37,021 nucleotides of DNA from Fen-999 sp044220545 (GCA_044220545.1 JBGAQX010000033.1:1-37021), one strand, 5' to 3'; shown: positions 8,063 to 17,658, numbered from the stretch's first letter. The notes: generated by a model from the sequence alone, not told the origin. Translations and numbers: made by a program.

Positions 8063-8770
8063 TCAAGCCAGCAGCAGGAAAACAGTGGGCCGTCGATCCA
8101 GCGCCGGCGGCGATTGTCGGCGCCAGTCGGCGATGGTGCGTGTCAGCACCGACTCAGTCGGCAAGGTAAGGTCGGTGGCCAGGCACAGGCGCGTCTCCGG
8201 TCGGCAGGCGGAGAGGATTGCCCGAAGCAGGACCTCGTTGCGGTAGGGGGTCTCGATGAAAAGCTGCGTCTGGCCCAGCCGCCGCGACTCGTTCTCCAGT
8301 TCAGCTACTTGCCGACCGCGTTCGGGTTCCCGAGCCGGCAGATAGCCATGGAAGGCAAAACGCTGGCCGTCCAGTCCCGAGGCCATCAGGGCCAGCAGTG
8401 GCGACGAGGGGCCAACCAGGGGCTTGACCGCGATTGCCAGCGCATGGGCGCGACGTACCAATAGCGCACCGGGATCGGCAACGCCGGGACAACCGGCCTC
8501 CGACATCAGGCCGACATTCTCGCCGGCCAGAATCGGGGCCAGCAGGCGATCGATTTCGGCCGCCGTCAGCTTTTCCGGAAGTTGCTCGATCGCGAGGTCT
8601 CGCAATGGCACGGGATGGTCGAGGCGCTTGAGTTCGGCCCGCGTTGTCTTTGCGTTTTCCGCAATGAAGCGCGTCAGGCCGCACGCCGTATCGCGGGTGT
8701 CCGCCGGCAGGTAGCCGCGCCAGGGAACATCGCCGAGCGAGGCCGGAATCAGATAGAGGATGCCCGGCAT
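8063..8770 (-). CDS. SAM-dependent methyltransferase, RsmI-like
   Basis: This 235-residue protein belongs to the tetrapyrrole-methylase (class III SAM methyltransferase) family. The GLMSEAGCPGVADPG segment (about 87-101) corresponds to the SAM-binding glycine-rich loop of RsmI, and VGPSSPLLALMASG follows it. RsmI 2'-O-methylates C1402 of 16S rRNA. This protein is clearly shorter than RsmI (about 285 residues) and lacks its C-terminal extension, so it is probably the RsmI-related paralogue seen next to maf in many betaproteobacteria. Its substrate is not known to me. It follows yceF by 10 bp on the same strand and is probably co-transcribed with it. Confidence 0.8.
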   Translation of the reverse strand: MPGILYLIPASLGDVPWRGYLPADTRDTACGLTRFIAENAKTTRAELKRLDHPVPLRDLAIEQLPEKLTAAEIDRLLAPILAGENVGLMSEAGCPGVADPGALLVRRAHALAIAVKPLVGPSSPLLALMASGLDGQRFAFHGYLPAREPERGRQVAELENESRRLGQTQLFIETPYRNEVLLRAILSACRPETRLCLATDLTLPTESVLTRTIADWRRQSPPALDRRPTVFLLLA

Positions 8771-8780
8771 CGGGTCGGCT

Positions 8781-9383
8781 TCAGGGAAGGGGCACGCCTT
8801 CGGCCCGGAGCATGTCGCACAGGGCGATCAGCGGCAGGCCGACCAGGGCATTGGGATCATCGCCGCGCATATAGTCCAGCAAGGAAATGCCGAGTCCCTC
8901 GGAACGGGCGCTACCGGCACAGTTGAGCGCATCTTCCTTGTCCAGGTAACGCTTGATTTCCGCGTCCGACAGTACTCGGAAGCGAACTTCGGTAGGTATG
9001 CCGCGCACTTGAATTCGACCGGTGGTAGTGTTGAGCAAGCACAACCCGGTGTGGAAAATCACGGCTTTCCCACTCATTGCCCGCAATTGCGCGGTGGCAT
9101 TCTCCCTCGTTCCCGGTTTGCCGAAGCGCTGCCCGCCCTCGTAGGCAACTTGGTCGGAACCGATGATCAGGGCATCCGGGTGGCGCTCGGCGACGGCACG
9201 GGCTTTGGCCACAGAGAGTCTTTCGGCGGTGGCTGTCGGGTCCTCGCCGGGCAGCGGCGTTTCGTCGGCATCGGGTGCGACGGCATCGAATGGAATCTGT
9301 AGGCGCCCGAGCAACTCGCGCCGAAAGGACGACGTGGAGGCGAGAATGAGGCGTGGAAAGTTGGTGGGTGTGCTGGCGAGCAT
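8781..9383 (-). CDS. yceF: Maf-family nucleotide pyrophosphatase YceF
   Basis: This 200-residue Maf protein closely follows E. coli YceF, which hydrolyses m7GTP and removes modified nucleotides from the pool. The substrate loop ILASTSSFRRELL starts near residue 13. The catalytic IIGSDQV motif carries Asp77, and KSEG-like NCAGSARSEGLGISL and DPNALVGLPLIALC near the C-terminus are YceF hallmarks. The start at 9383 gives the family N-terminus. An in-frame ATG at 9422 would add 13 residues, and neither has a good ribosome-binding site. The gene sits antisense between the rluC group and yceD, exactly as in E. coli. Confidence 0.9.
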   Translation of the reverse strand: MLASTPTNFPRLILASTSSFRRELLGRLQIPFDAVAPDADETPLPGEDPTATAERLSVAKARAVAERHPDALIIGSDQVAYEGGQRFGKPGTRENATAQLRAMSGKAVIFHTGLCLLNTTTGRIQVRGIPTEVRFRVLSDAEIKRYLDKEDALNCAGSARSEGLGISLLDYMRGDDPNALVGLPLIALCDMLRAEGVPLP

Positions 9384-9431
9384 GTTTTTGTTTTGACGGA
9401 AAAAGCGTCGGCATGATAACATTGCCCGTTT

Positions 9432-9959
9432 ATGTCGCGCCAGTTGGGGAACGTGTCCAAACGCAGCGGAATTGCCGGCGCCATCATCGACAGCCTAGCG
9501 TTCGCCCATGAAGGCGAGAGGCTGGCGGGGCAAATTCCGCTGGCGGAATTTCCCAGGTTGGCCGATGTGCTGGTCGACACCGAGGGTGTCATGGATTGTG
9601 AGTTGGCTGGCGAGATGGATCGTGGCGAGAAGGCTTACCTCCTGCTCCGGCTCGCTGGTTGTTTGAAACTGCGCTGCCAGCGCTGCCTGGAAACGGTGGA
9701 GGTGGCGCTACAGGTGTCGAGTCGCTTTCTGCTGGTGCCGCCAGGGCAGCCTTGGCCGGATGACGAGTTGGCCGAGGATGGCTTTGATGCCATCACTGCC
9801 GAGATGGAAATGGCGTTGTTGCCGCTGATCGAGGACGAAGTGTTGTTGGCGCTGCCCATCGCGCCCTGCCACCAGACCTGCGCAGTGCCGGCGGCGTATG
9901 TTGAAAGTAACGGACCCTCGCCGTTCGCGGTGTTGGGCAAGTTGAAAAAAGGAGTTTGA
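9432..9959 (+). CDS. yceD: YceD (DUF177) large ribosomal subunit accumulation protein
   Basis: This 175-residue DUF177 protein is encoded directly before rpmF, its usual position across bacteria. YceD is linked to 23S rRNA accumulation in E. coli and its plant homologue, but the mechanism is not settled. Diagnostic features are a Cys pair in LRCQRCLETVE (Cys82, Cys85) and an acidic C-terminal half ending in APCHQTC and SPFAVLGKLK. The ATG at 9432 has no clear Shine-Dalgarno. A GTG at 9453, preceded by GGGGA, could be the true start and would shorten the protein by 7 residues. The stop lies 2 bp before the rpmF ATG. Confidence 0.9.
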   Translation: MSRQLGNVSKRSGIAGAIIDSLAFAHEGERLAGQIPLAEFPRLADVLVDTEGVMDCELAGEMDRGEKAYLLLRLAGCLKLRCQRCLETVEVALQVSSRFLLVPPGQPWPDDELAEDGFDAITAEMEMALLPLIEDEVLLALPIAPCHQTCAVPAAYVESNGPSPFAVLGKLKKGV

Positions 9960-9961
9960 CC

Positions 9962-10141
9962 ATGGCTGTACAACAGAACAAGAAGTCTCCCTCGAAACGT
10001 GGCATGCATCGTGCGCATGACTTCCTCACCAATCCGCCCTTGGCCGTCGAGGCCACTACCGGGGAAGTCCACCTGCGCCATCACATTTCACCGTCCGGCG
10101 TCTATCGCGGCAAGAAGGTTCTCAAGGCCAAGGGCGAGTAA
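9962..10141 (+). CDS. rpmF: 50S ribosomal protein L32
   Basis: This 59-residue basic protein begins AVQQNKKSPSKRGMHRAHD, the typical L32 N-terminus, and ends in a Lys-rich tail. It is a structural protein of the large ribosomal subunit. A strong AAAAGGAG ribosome-binding site lies in the end of yceD, consistent with high expression and coupling. The ORF can be opened 6 bp earlier, but the ATG at 9962 has the right spacing and the family N-terminus. It lacks the zinc-binding cysteines of the C+ paralogues, as is usual for proteobacterial L32. Confidence 0.97.
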   Translation: MAVQQNKKSPSKRGMHRAHDFLTNPPLAVEATTGEVHLRHHISPSGVYRGKKVLKAKGE

Positions 10142-10156
10142 TCCGTCGAAGGTCGA

Positions 10157-10199
10157 TGCGGCCAAATGCGCGGCGTAATTTGCCGCGTATTTGGCCGCA
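10157..10199 (+). promoter_or_regulatory. 19-bp hairpin in the rpmF-plsX gap
   Basis: Arms 10157-10175 and 10181-10199 pair over 19 bp with only two G-U wobbles and a 5-nt loop (TAATT). No T-tract follows, so it is not a canonical terminator. It ends 6 nt before the plsX ATG and covers the place where a ribosome-binding site would be. Possible roles are a translational block, an RNase III site, or protection of the rpmF mRNA 3' end. Confidence 0.7.
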
Positions 10200-10205
10200 A
10201 TCACG

Positions 10206-11233
10206 ATGTCGATCACCATTGCTGTCGATTGCATGGGCGGTGACCACGGTCCGTCGGTTACCGTCCCGGCCGTCTTTGATTTCCTCCGTCGTGATCCCGA
10301 TTGCACCGCCATTATGGTTGGTCGGGAGGCGGACCTGCGTCCGCTTCTCGGTGGCGCAAGCGAATTTGGCGAGCGTCTGCGGGTTCATCACGCCAGCGAA
10401 GTGGTGGCAATGGACGAACCGGTTGCGACCGCCTTGCGCAACAAGAAGGACTCGTCGATGCGAGTGGCGGCCGATCTGGTCAAAAATGGCACCGCCAATG
10501 CCGCGATTTCCGCGGGCAATACCGGCGCCCTGATGGCGATTTCCCGTTTTGTCCTGAAGACCCTGCCTGGCATCGATCGGCCAGCCATTGCCAGCATCCT
10601 GCCGACAGCCAAGGGCCACACCTACGTGCTGGATCTCGGTGCGAACGTCGACTGCTCGGCGGAGCACCTTCGCCAGTTCGGCGTCATGGGCGCCATGCTG
10701 GTTTCCGCCCTCGAGCATCGGGACAGACCCAGTGTTGGTCTGCTGAATATTGGTGAAGAAGACATCAAGGGCAACGAGGTCGTCAAGCAGGCCGCCGAGC
10801 TACTCAAGGACAGCGGCCTGAACTTCCATGGCAATGTTGAGGGTCATGACATATGGAAAGGTGTTGCCGACGTTGTGGTCTGTGACGGCTTTGTCGGCAA
10901 TGTCGTCCTCAAGTCGTCGGAAGGCTTGGCGCAGATGATTGCCGGCGGTCTCAAGGAAGAGTTTTCGCGCAATCCACTGACCAAGCTGGCCGCCCTCATG
11001 GCCTTGCCGGTGATTCGCGCCTTCAAGCGTCGTTTCGATCACCGCTCCTACAATGGCGCCAGCTTCCTGGGTCTCAAGGGAATTGTCTTCAAGAGCCATG
11101 GTTCGGCCGACGCCTATGCGTTTCGGTGTGCGCTGGAACGTGCCGCCGAAGCAGCTCGCGAGCGCCTGCCGGAAAAGATCGCTGCCCGCATGGCGGCCCT
11201 GCATCCTCCTATCGAACCCGTTTCCGTCGCCGC

Positions 11234-11237
<4 letters not shown>
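10206..11237 (+). CDS. plsX: Phosphate acyltransferase PlsX
   Basis: PlsX converts acyl-ACP and phosphate to acyl-phosphate, the acyl donor for glycerol-3-phosphate acylation by PlsY. It is a peripheral membrane enzyme that links fatty-acid and phospholipid synthesis. The 343-residue protein starts MSITIAVDCMGGDHGP, the family signature, and carries the conserved LDLGANVDC and VVCDGFVGNVVLKSSEG motifs. ATG 10206 fits best; a TTG at 10191 would add five residues but lies in the hairpin stem. No Shine-Dalgarno is visible at either start. Its last bases overlap the fabH ATG (ATGA), so the two are translationally coupled. Confidence 0.95.
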
Positions 11238-12220
<983 letters not shown>

Positions 12221-12233
12221 GAGTCCGACAGAC

Positions 12234-13166
12234 ATGAAATTTGCGCTCGTCTTTCCCGGCCAGGGGTCGCAATCGCTCGGCATGATGACCGCCTATGGCG
12301 AAAGCGCGGTTATCCGCGCGACTTTCGACGAGGCCTCCGCCGCCTTGGGCCGCGACCTCTGGCGGTTGGTCAATGAAGGCCCGGCCGAAGCGCTGAACCA
12401 GACCGTCAATACCCAGCCCTTGATGCTGACGGCCGGTGTCGCCGCCTATCGCCTGTGGCAGGAGAAAGGCGGGCCACAGCCGGCCATGGTCGCGGGCCAT
12501 AGTCTTGGCGAGTACTCGGCGCTGGTGGCCGCCGGCGTGCTCCAGTTGAAAGATGCCGTGCCGCTGGTCGAGCTGCGCGCCAAGGCCATGCAGGAGGCCG
12601 TGCCGGCGGGCGAGGGCGCCATGGCGGCTGTGCTCGGCCTCGACGCCGCCAGCGTGCAGGTGACCTGCGACGAGGCGGCGCAAGGCCAGGTTGTCCAGGC
12701 CGTCAATTTCAATTCTCCCGAACAGACGGTGATTGCCGGCCACAAGGCGGCCGTCGAGCGGGCGGCCGAGGCCTGCAAGGCCAAGGGCGCCAAACGTGCG
12801 CTCCTGCTCCCGGTTTCCGCCCCGTTCCACTGCTCGCTGATGCAACCGGCAGCCGACAAACTGAAGGGCCGCCTGGTATCCGTTGCCCTGTCGGCGCCGG
12901 TGATTCCCGTGGTCAACAACGTCGACGTGGTCTGTGCCGAAGATCCTGACGTGATTCGTGCCGCCCTGGTCCGTCAGGCGGCCGCTCCGGTGCGGTGGGT
13001 CGAGACCATGCGGGCCATGCAGGCGGCGGGCGTCTCGCACGTCTACGAATGCGGTCCGGGCAAGGTGCTCGCGGGTCTGGTGAAGCGCTGCGCCGACGGT
13101 CTGGTAGGCGGTGCCATGAGCGATCTTGCCGGTCTGGACGCGGCTTTGGCCGCAGTGAAAGCATGA
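12234..13166 (+). CDS. fabD: Malonyl-CoA:ACP transacylase
   Basis: FabD moves the malonyl group from CoA to the ACP phosphopantetheine, supplying the two-carbon extender for FabH and FabF. The 310-residue protein shows the oxyanion-loop motif FPGQGSQ near the N-terminus, nucleophile Ser90 in GHSLGEYSA and catalytic His199 in SAPFHC. GGAG lies about 11 nt before the ATG. The stop codon overlaps the fabG ATG (ATGA), indicating coupled translation. Length and motif spacing match the E. coli enzyme. Confidence 0.97.
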   Translation: MKFALVFPGQGSQSLGMMTAYGESAVIRATFDEASAALGRDLWRLVNEGPAEALNQTVNTQPLMLTAGVAAYRLWQEKGGPQPAMVAGHSLGEYSALVAAGVLQLKDAVPLVELRAKAMQEAVPAGEGAMAAVLGLDAASVQVTCDEAAQGQVVQAVNFNSPEQTVIAGHKAAVERAAEACKAKGAKRALLLPVSAPFHCSLMQPAADKLKGRLVSVALSAPVIPVVNNVDVVCAEDPDVIRAALVRQAAAPVRWVETMRAMQAAGVSHVYECGPGKVLAGLVKRCADGLVGGAMSDLAGLDAALAAVKA

Positions 13167-13915
13167 GCATGGCCACCTTGCAGGAACAGGTTGCTTTGGT
13201 TACTGGCGCTTCGCGTGGCATCGGCCGCGCCATCGCGCTCGGTTTGGGTCGGCAGGGCGCCACGGTGATCGGCACCGCCACCTCGGCGGCAGGGGCCGCC
13301 GATATCCAGAAAGGCTTGGACGAGGCCGGCATCAAAGGCTGGGGCGCGGTACTCGATGTCACCCAGGCCGCTTCCTGCGACACCGTTATCGGTGAGATCG
13401 AGAAGCGTTTTGGCCCGGTATCGGTGCTGGTCAACAATGCCGGCATCACTCGCGACAACTTGTCGATGCGCATGAAGGACGAGGAGTGGGATTCGGTCAT
13501 CGAGACCAATCTCAAGGCCGTGTTCCGGCTCTCAAAGCTGGTCATGCGCGGCATGATGAAGGCGCGCCACGGCCGCCTCATCAACATCACGTCCGTGGTT
13601 GGTTCGTCGGGGAATCCCGGCCAGGCCAACTATACGGCGGCCAAGGCCGGCGTCGAGGGATTGAGTCGTTCGCTCGCCCAGGAATTGGGCAGCCGCAACA
13701 TCACCGTCAATTGCGTGGCCCCCGGCCTGATCGACACTGATATGACGAAGGGATTGCCCGAGGCTCAGCGCGCCGCGATGCTTCAGCGCATTCCTTTGAA
13801 CCGCCTGGGGCAGGGCGAGGATGTCGCCGCCGCCGTGGCGTTTCTGGCCGGCCCCGGCGCCGGCTATATCACCGGCATCACGCTGCACGTGAATGGCGGC
13901 ATGTACATGGCTTGA
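13163..13915 (+). CDS. fabG: 3-oxoacyl-ACP reductase
   Basis: FabG is the NADPH-dependent short-chain dehydrogenase that reduces 3-oxoacyl-ACP. The 250-residue protein carries the cofactor motif TGASRGIG (residues 14-21), NNAG, and the catalytic tetrad Asn116, Ser144, Tyr157, Lys161 (YTAAK). ATG 13163 overlaps the fabD stop. A second ATG at 13169 would give 248 residues and is equally plausible. A 73-bp gap to acpP follows and probably carries the acpP promoter. Its intact Gly motif and YxxxK contrast with the atypical SDR protein at 35403-36086. Confidence 0.97.
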   Translation: MSMATLQEQVALVTGASRGIGRAIALGLGRQGATVIGTATSAAGAADIQKGLDEAGIKGWGAVLDVTQAASCDTVIGEIEKRFGPVSVLVNNAGITRDNLSMRMKDEEWDSVIETNLKAVFRLSKLVMRGMMKARHGRLINITSVVGSSGNPGQANYTAAKAGVEGLSRSLAQELGSRNITVNCVAPGLIDTDMTKGLPEAQRAAMLQRIPLNRLGQGEDVAAAVAFLAGPGAGYITGITLHVNGGMYMA

Positions 13916-13937
13916 CCGGGCTATCATCCGGTTTTGC

Positions 13938-13943
13938 TAGAAT
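13938..13943 (+). promoter_or_regulatory. Candidate -10 element before acpP
   Basis: TAGAAT lies 45 bp upstream of the acpP ATG. TTGACC (13912-13917) matches a -35 box but is 20 bp away, longer than optimal. An own promoter for acpP is plausible because ACP is needed in large excess over the Fab enzymes. Confidence 0.3.
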
Positions 13944-13988
13944 AGCAACGCTTTTACCACACCCGATTAATCAGGGAAGGAGTATCAA

Positions 13989-14228
13989 ATGGAGAACATC
14001 GAACAACGCGTCAAGAAGATCGTCGCCGAGCAACTGGGCGTCAACGAGGCCGACATCAAGATTGATTCGTCCTTCGTCGATGACCTTGGCGCCGACTCGC
14101 TCGACACCGTCGAACTGGTCATGGCTCTCGAAGAGGAATTCGAGTGCGAAATTCCGGACGAAGAGGCCGAAAAGATCACCACGGTCCAACAGGCCGTCGA
14201 CTACATCAACAACAATCTGAAGAAGTAA
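13989..14228 (+). CDS. acpP: Acyl carrier protein
   Basis: This small, very acidic 79-residue carrier holds growing acyl chains on a phosphopantetheine attached to Ser37 in the GADSLDTVE motif. It has the expected four-helix sequence pattern and is preceded by a strong GGAAGGAG ribosome-binding site. AcpS, which attaches the prosthetic group, is encoded at 31992-32384. The partners FabD, FabH, FabG, FabF and PlsX are all neighbours. Confidence 0.98.
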   Translation: MENIEQRVKKIVAEQLGVNEADIKIDSSFVDDLGADSLDTVELVMALEEEFECEIPDEEAEKITTVQQAVDYINNNLKK

Positions 14229-14230
14229 GC

Positions 14231-14245
14231 GGAGCCCTCGGCTCC
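14231..14245 (+). terminator. Short hairpin after acpP
   Basis: GGAGCC (14231-14236) and GGCTCC (14240-14245) form a 6-bp stem with a 3-nt loop directly after the acpP stop, followed only by ATTTG. It may act as a partial terminator or 3' stabiliser that lets acpP be expressed above fabF. Confidence 0.35.
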
Positions 14246-14285
14246 ATTTGCCAGGCAGCCTTTCCCTTCATCGCTGGAGATTACC

Positions 14286-15518
14286 TTGACGCGTCGCAGA
14301 GTCGTCGTTACTGGCTTGGGGCTTGTTTCGCCGGTCGGCAACACGGTTGCCGAGACTTGGGAGAACATCGTCGCCGGCAAGAGCGGCATTGTTCCGATCA
14401 GCCGGTTTGACGCTTCGGCGCTCAAAACGCGCATTGCCGGAGAAGTGAAGGGTTTTGACGTCGCCAACTATCTGTCGCCGAAAGAAGCACGCCGGATGGA
14501 TATCTTCATCCATTACGGCATGGCGGCGGGTGTTCAGGCGTTCCGGGATTCCGGGCTGGAGGTCAACGCCGAAAATGCCGAACGGATCGGTGTGAACATC
14601 GGCTCCGGCATCGGTGGCCTGCCAATGATCGAGGAGACGCACAACGATTTCCTTGCTGGCGGTCCCCGCAAGATTTCCCCATTTTTCATTCCCGGCACGA
14701 TCATCAACATGATCTCCGGCAACCTTTCAATCATGCTGGGCCTCAAGGGGCCGAACCTTGCCGTCGTAACGGCGTGCACGACAGGTCTGCACACCATCGG
14801 CACCAGTTTCCGCATGATCCAGTACGGCGATGCCGACGCCATGGTTTGCGGCGGCGCCGAATCGACGGTAACGCCGCTGGCGGTTGGCGGCTTTGCTTCC
14901 GCGCAGGCGCTTTCGACACGCAACGACGATCCGGCGACCGCCAGCCGCCCCTGGGACAAGGACCGCGACGGCTTCGTGCTCGGCGAGGGTGCTGGCGTCA
15001 TGGTCATTGAGGAGTACGAGCACGCCAAACGGCGCGGCGCCAGTATCTATGCGGAGCTGGTGGGTTTCGGCATGAGCGGCGACGCCTATCACATGACCGC
15101 TCCGAACACCGATGGACCCCGGCGCAGCATGCTGAATGCGCTCAAGGATGCCGGTATCAATCCCGATCAGGTTCAGTACGTCAACGCCCATGGCACCTCG
15201 ACACCGCTGGGCGACAAGAACGAGACGGAGGCGATCAAACTGGCAATGGGCGACGCGGCGAAGACCCTGGTCGTAAACTCGACCAAGTCGATGACCGGTC
15301 ATCTCCTCGGTGGCGCCGGCGGCCTCGAATCGGTGCTGACCGCTCTGGCTGTTCACCATCAGGTGTCGCCGCCGACGATCAATATCTTCAACCAGGATCC
15401 GGACTGCGACCTCGACTACTGTGCCAACACGGCGCGGGATCTGAAAATTGACGTCGCCATCAAGAACAACTTTGGCTTTGGCGGTACCAACGGCACGCTA
15501 GCGTTCCGCCGCGTTTAG
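14286..15518 (+). CDS. fabF: Beta-ketoacyl-ACP synthase II
   Basis: FabF elongates acyl-ACP by condensation with malonyl-ACP. The 410-residue protein carries the Cys-His-His triad of the class: Cys164 in VTACTTGLHT, His302 in NAHGTSTP and His339 in KSMTGHLLGGAGG. Translation probably starts at TTG 14286, giving MTRRRVVVTGLGLVSP, which aligns with E. coli MSKRRVVVTGLG. TGGAGA lies upstream at normal spacing and no ATG fits. The rare start codon may lower expression relative to acpP. The gene closes the fab cluster. Confidence 0.95.
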   Translation: MTRRRVVVTGLGLVSPVGNTVAETWENIVAGKSGIVPISRFDASALKTRIAGEVKGFDVANYLSPKEARRMDIFIHYGMAAGVQAFRDSGLEVNAENAERIGVNIGSGIGGLPMIEETHNDFLAGGPRKISPFFIPGTIINMISGNLSIMLGLKGPNLAVVTACTTGLHTIGTSFRMIQYGDADAMVCGGAESTVTPLAVGGFASAQALSTRNDDPATASRPWDKDRDGFVLGEGAGVMVIEEYEHAKRRGASIYAELVGFGMSGDAYHMTAPNTDGPRRSMLNALKDAGINPDQVQYVNAHGTSTPLGDKNETEAIKLAMGDAAKTLVVNSTKSMTGHLLGGAGGLESVLTALAVHHQVSPPTINIFNQDPDCDLDYCANTARDLKIDVAIKNNFGFGGTNGTLAFRRV

Positions 15519-15534
15519 CGGAAGTACGGCCCGG

Positions 15535-15954
15535 GTGAAAGGTTCGCCCATCACTCTGGCGGTTCGCGGCTCGCGCCGCTTGGTCGCGGCACTTTTTGCG
15601 GCCCATGTCCTGGCCGGTTTCGGATTGCTGGCCACCGAGTTGCCTTTGGCCGCAAAGCTGATTCTCTCGGCCACCTTGGCTTTGTCGTTGCTCCTGGCGG
15701 TGCGACGAACCGGCCGCACTGCCGCGCTGACATTGCATGCGGACGGTCGGTTGTCCCTGCTTTGCCAGGACGGCAGTTCCGTTGATGGGCAGGTCGATCC
15801 CGCCACCACCGTGTTCCCGTGGTTGATCGTGCTGTTAGTGAAGACTGCGGAGAAGAACGAAGCGCTGGTATTGCCCGTGGATGCCTTGGGCAGGGAGGGG
15901 CATCGGCAGTTGCGCCTTTGGCTTAGATGGAAAGCTAACGCCGAACCGGTCTGA
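15535..15954 (+). CDS. YgfX-like membrane protein
   Basis: This 139-residue protein starts at GTG 15535 and has two hydrophobic segments (about 17-34 and 39-56) separated by a very short turn, then a soluble C-terminal domain with LTLHADGRLSLLCQDG. That architecture and the position beside nadB and rpoE match the YgfX/CptA family. Family members have been linked to cell-division effects and to the flavinylation factor SdhE, but no sdhE gene is adjacent here. Its last 20 bp overlap the nadB 3' end tail-to-tail. The family assignment rests on topology and context, so it is moderate. Confidence 0.65.
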   Translation: MKGSPITLAVRGSRRLVAALFAAHVLAGFGLLATELPLAAKLILSATLALSLLLAVRRTGRTAALTLHADGRLSLLCQDGSSVDGQVDPATTVFPWLIVLLVKTAEKNEALVLPVDALGREGHRQLRLWLRWKANAEPV

Positions 15955-17521
15955 GCAATGTGCCGCGCGCCCGAGCCAGCAGGTCGGGATAGTCACGGCT
16001 GAAATGCAGGCCGCGGCTTTCCTTGCGTCGTTGAGCGCTACGAACGATGAGGTGAGCGGTCTGAACCAGATTGCGCAGCTCGATCAGGTCGTTGCTGACG
16101 CGGAAGTTTGCGTAATAGTCGTCGATCTCCCGTTCCAGCAGGTGAATCCGGTGCAGGGCACGCTCCAGCCGTTTGGTGGTACGCACGATGCCGACGTAGT
16201 CCCACATGAATCGCCGCAGTTCGTCCCAGTTGTGCGAGAGGACGATCTCCTCGTCGGCGTCGGTCACCCGGCTTTCGTCCCACCGGGGCAGTTTTGGCAA
16301 CTTTGGGGGCTTCCCCGCCGAGATGTCGCGCGCGGCGGCTTCGCCGAACACCACGCATTCCAACAAAGAATTGCTGGCCAGGCGGTTGGCGCCGTGCAGG
16401 CCGGTACAGGCGGCTTCGCCAAGCGCATAGAGCCCGGGCAAATCGCTGCGCGCCGACTGGTCGACCACGATGCCACCACAGGTGTAGTGCGCGGCCGGCA
16501 CGACCGGTATCGGTTCCTTGGCAATGTCGATGCCGAGTTCGAGGCAGCGGGCCAGGATATTCGGGAAGTGCTCGCGCAGGAAGGACTCGCCTTTGTGCGT
16601 GATGTCCAGGAAAACACAGTCGAGGCCATGCTTCTTCATTTCGAAGTCGATGGCTCGGGCGACAATATCGCGCGGCGCCAGTTCCGCGCGGCTATCGTGG
16701 TTCGGCATGAAGCGCGTGCCGTCCGGCAGCCGCAGGATCCCACCCTCGCCGCGCATGGCCTCGGTAATCAGGAACGACTTCGCATGCGGGTGGTAGAGGC
16801 AGGTGGGATGGAACTGGATGAATTCCATGTTCTCGACCCGGCAACCGGCCCGCCAGGCCATGGCGATGCCGTCGCCGGTGGCGGTATCGGGATTGGTCGT
16901 GTAGAGGTAAACCTTGCCGGCCCCCCCGGTGGCGACCACGGTATTGGGCGCTGCCAAGGTGAACACTTCGTCGCGGTCCAGATCGAGCGCATAGGCACCC
17001 CAGCAACGGTCGGTCTTCAATCCCAGCTTCCGCCCGGTGATCAGGTCCACCACGATATGTCGTTCGAGCACCGTGATGTTCGGGTGACTGCGCACTTTCT
17101 CGTTCAGGGTCTGCTGTACCGCCGCCCCGGTGGCGTCGGCAACATGGATCACCCGCCGGTGGCTATGGCCTCCCTCGCGCGTGAGGTGGTAGCCGGTGCC
17201 CGTTTGGGTAAAGGGAACGCCTTGGGCGATCAGCCAGTCGATGGCCTGCCGGCCATGTTCGACGACAAAGCGGGTAGCCACGGGATCGCACAGTCCCGCA
17301 CCAGCGGTGAAGGTGTCCTGGATGTGCGCCTCGATCGAGTCAGTGTCGTCGAGCACGGCGGCGATGCCGCCCTGAGCCCAGGCAGTGGCGGAATCCTCGA
17401 TGCCGCGCTTGGTTACCAACGCCACACGGTGACTGTCGGCGAGGCGCAGGGCGACGGTCTGGCCAGCCAGACCACTGCCGAGGACGAGTACATCGAAGGA
17501 CTTCAGATAGTCGCGAGGCAT
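15935..17521 (-). CDS. nadB: L-aspartate oxidase
   Basis: NadB oxidises L-aspartate to iminoaspartate, the first step of de novo NAD synthesis, using FAD. The 528-residue flavoprotein has the dinucleotide-binding motif GSGLAG (residues 15-20), the SGG-like TAWAQGGIAA segment, the active-site PAAHYTCGGI motif and the GANRLASNSLLE segment typical of the succinate dehydrogenase/aspartate oxidase superfamily. Standing beside a YgfX gene and rpoE is the usual proteobacterial context. nadA and nadC are not in the window. The C-terminus overlaps the YgfX-like gene by 20 bp. Confidence 0.95.
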   Translation of the reverse strand: MPRDYLKSFDVLVLGSGLAGQTVALRLADSHRVALVTKRGIEDSATAWAQGGIAAVLDDTDSIEAHIQDTFTAGAGLCDPVATRFVVEHGRQAIDWLIAQGVPFTQTGTGYHLTREGGHSHRRVIHVADATGAAVQQTLNEKVRSHPNITVLERHIVVDLITGRKLGLKTDRCWGAYALDLDRDEVFTLAAPNTVVATGGAGKVYLYTTNPDTATGDGIAMAWRAGCRVENMEFIQFHPTCLYHPHAKSFLITEAMRGEGGILRLPDGTRFMPNHDSRAELAPRDIVARAIDFEMKKHGLDCVFLDITHKGESFLREHFPNILARCLELGIDIAKEPIPVVPAAHYTCGGIVVDQSARSDLPGLYALGEAACTGLHGANRLASNSLLECVVFGEAAARDISAGKPPKLPKLPRWDESRVTDADEEIVLSHNWDELRRFMWDYVGIVRTTKRLERALHRIHLLEREIDDYYANFRVSNDLIELRNLVQTAHLIVRSAQRRKESRGLHFSRDYPDLLARARGTLLRPVRR

Positions 17522-17658
17522 TTCAGGCCGGAATATAGCATTGACGAAGATTGCGCCGATACGGATTCGCCGGAACTATTCGGGTGACCGTCTGTCTTTG
17601 GGTGTAGCGGAACGACGCTGTGGAGCGGATTCCCGAGCGGCCGGCTCGGAGATTGGGT

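Noticed and set aside
15881..17587. 568-codon plus-strand ORF opposite nadB
   Set aside because: It is fully antisense to a well-supported L-aspartate oxidase with all its motifs.
17572..17600. GGAACT as a sigma-E -35 element for rpoE autoregulation
   Set aside because: The nearest TCTG-like -10 is only about 12 bp downstream, too short for an RpoE promoter, and it lies 160 bp before the gene.
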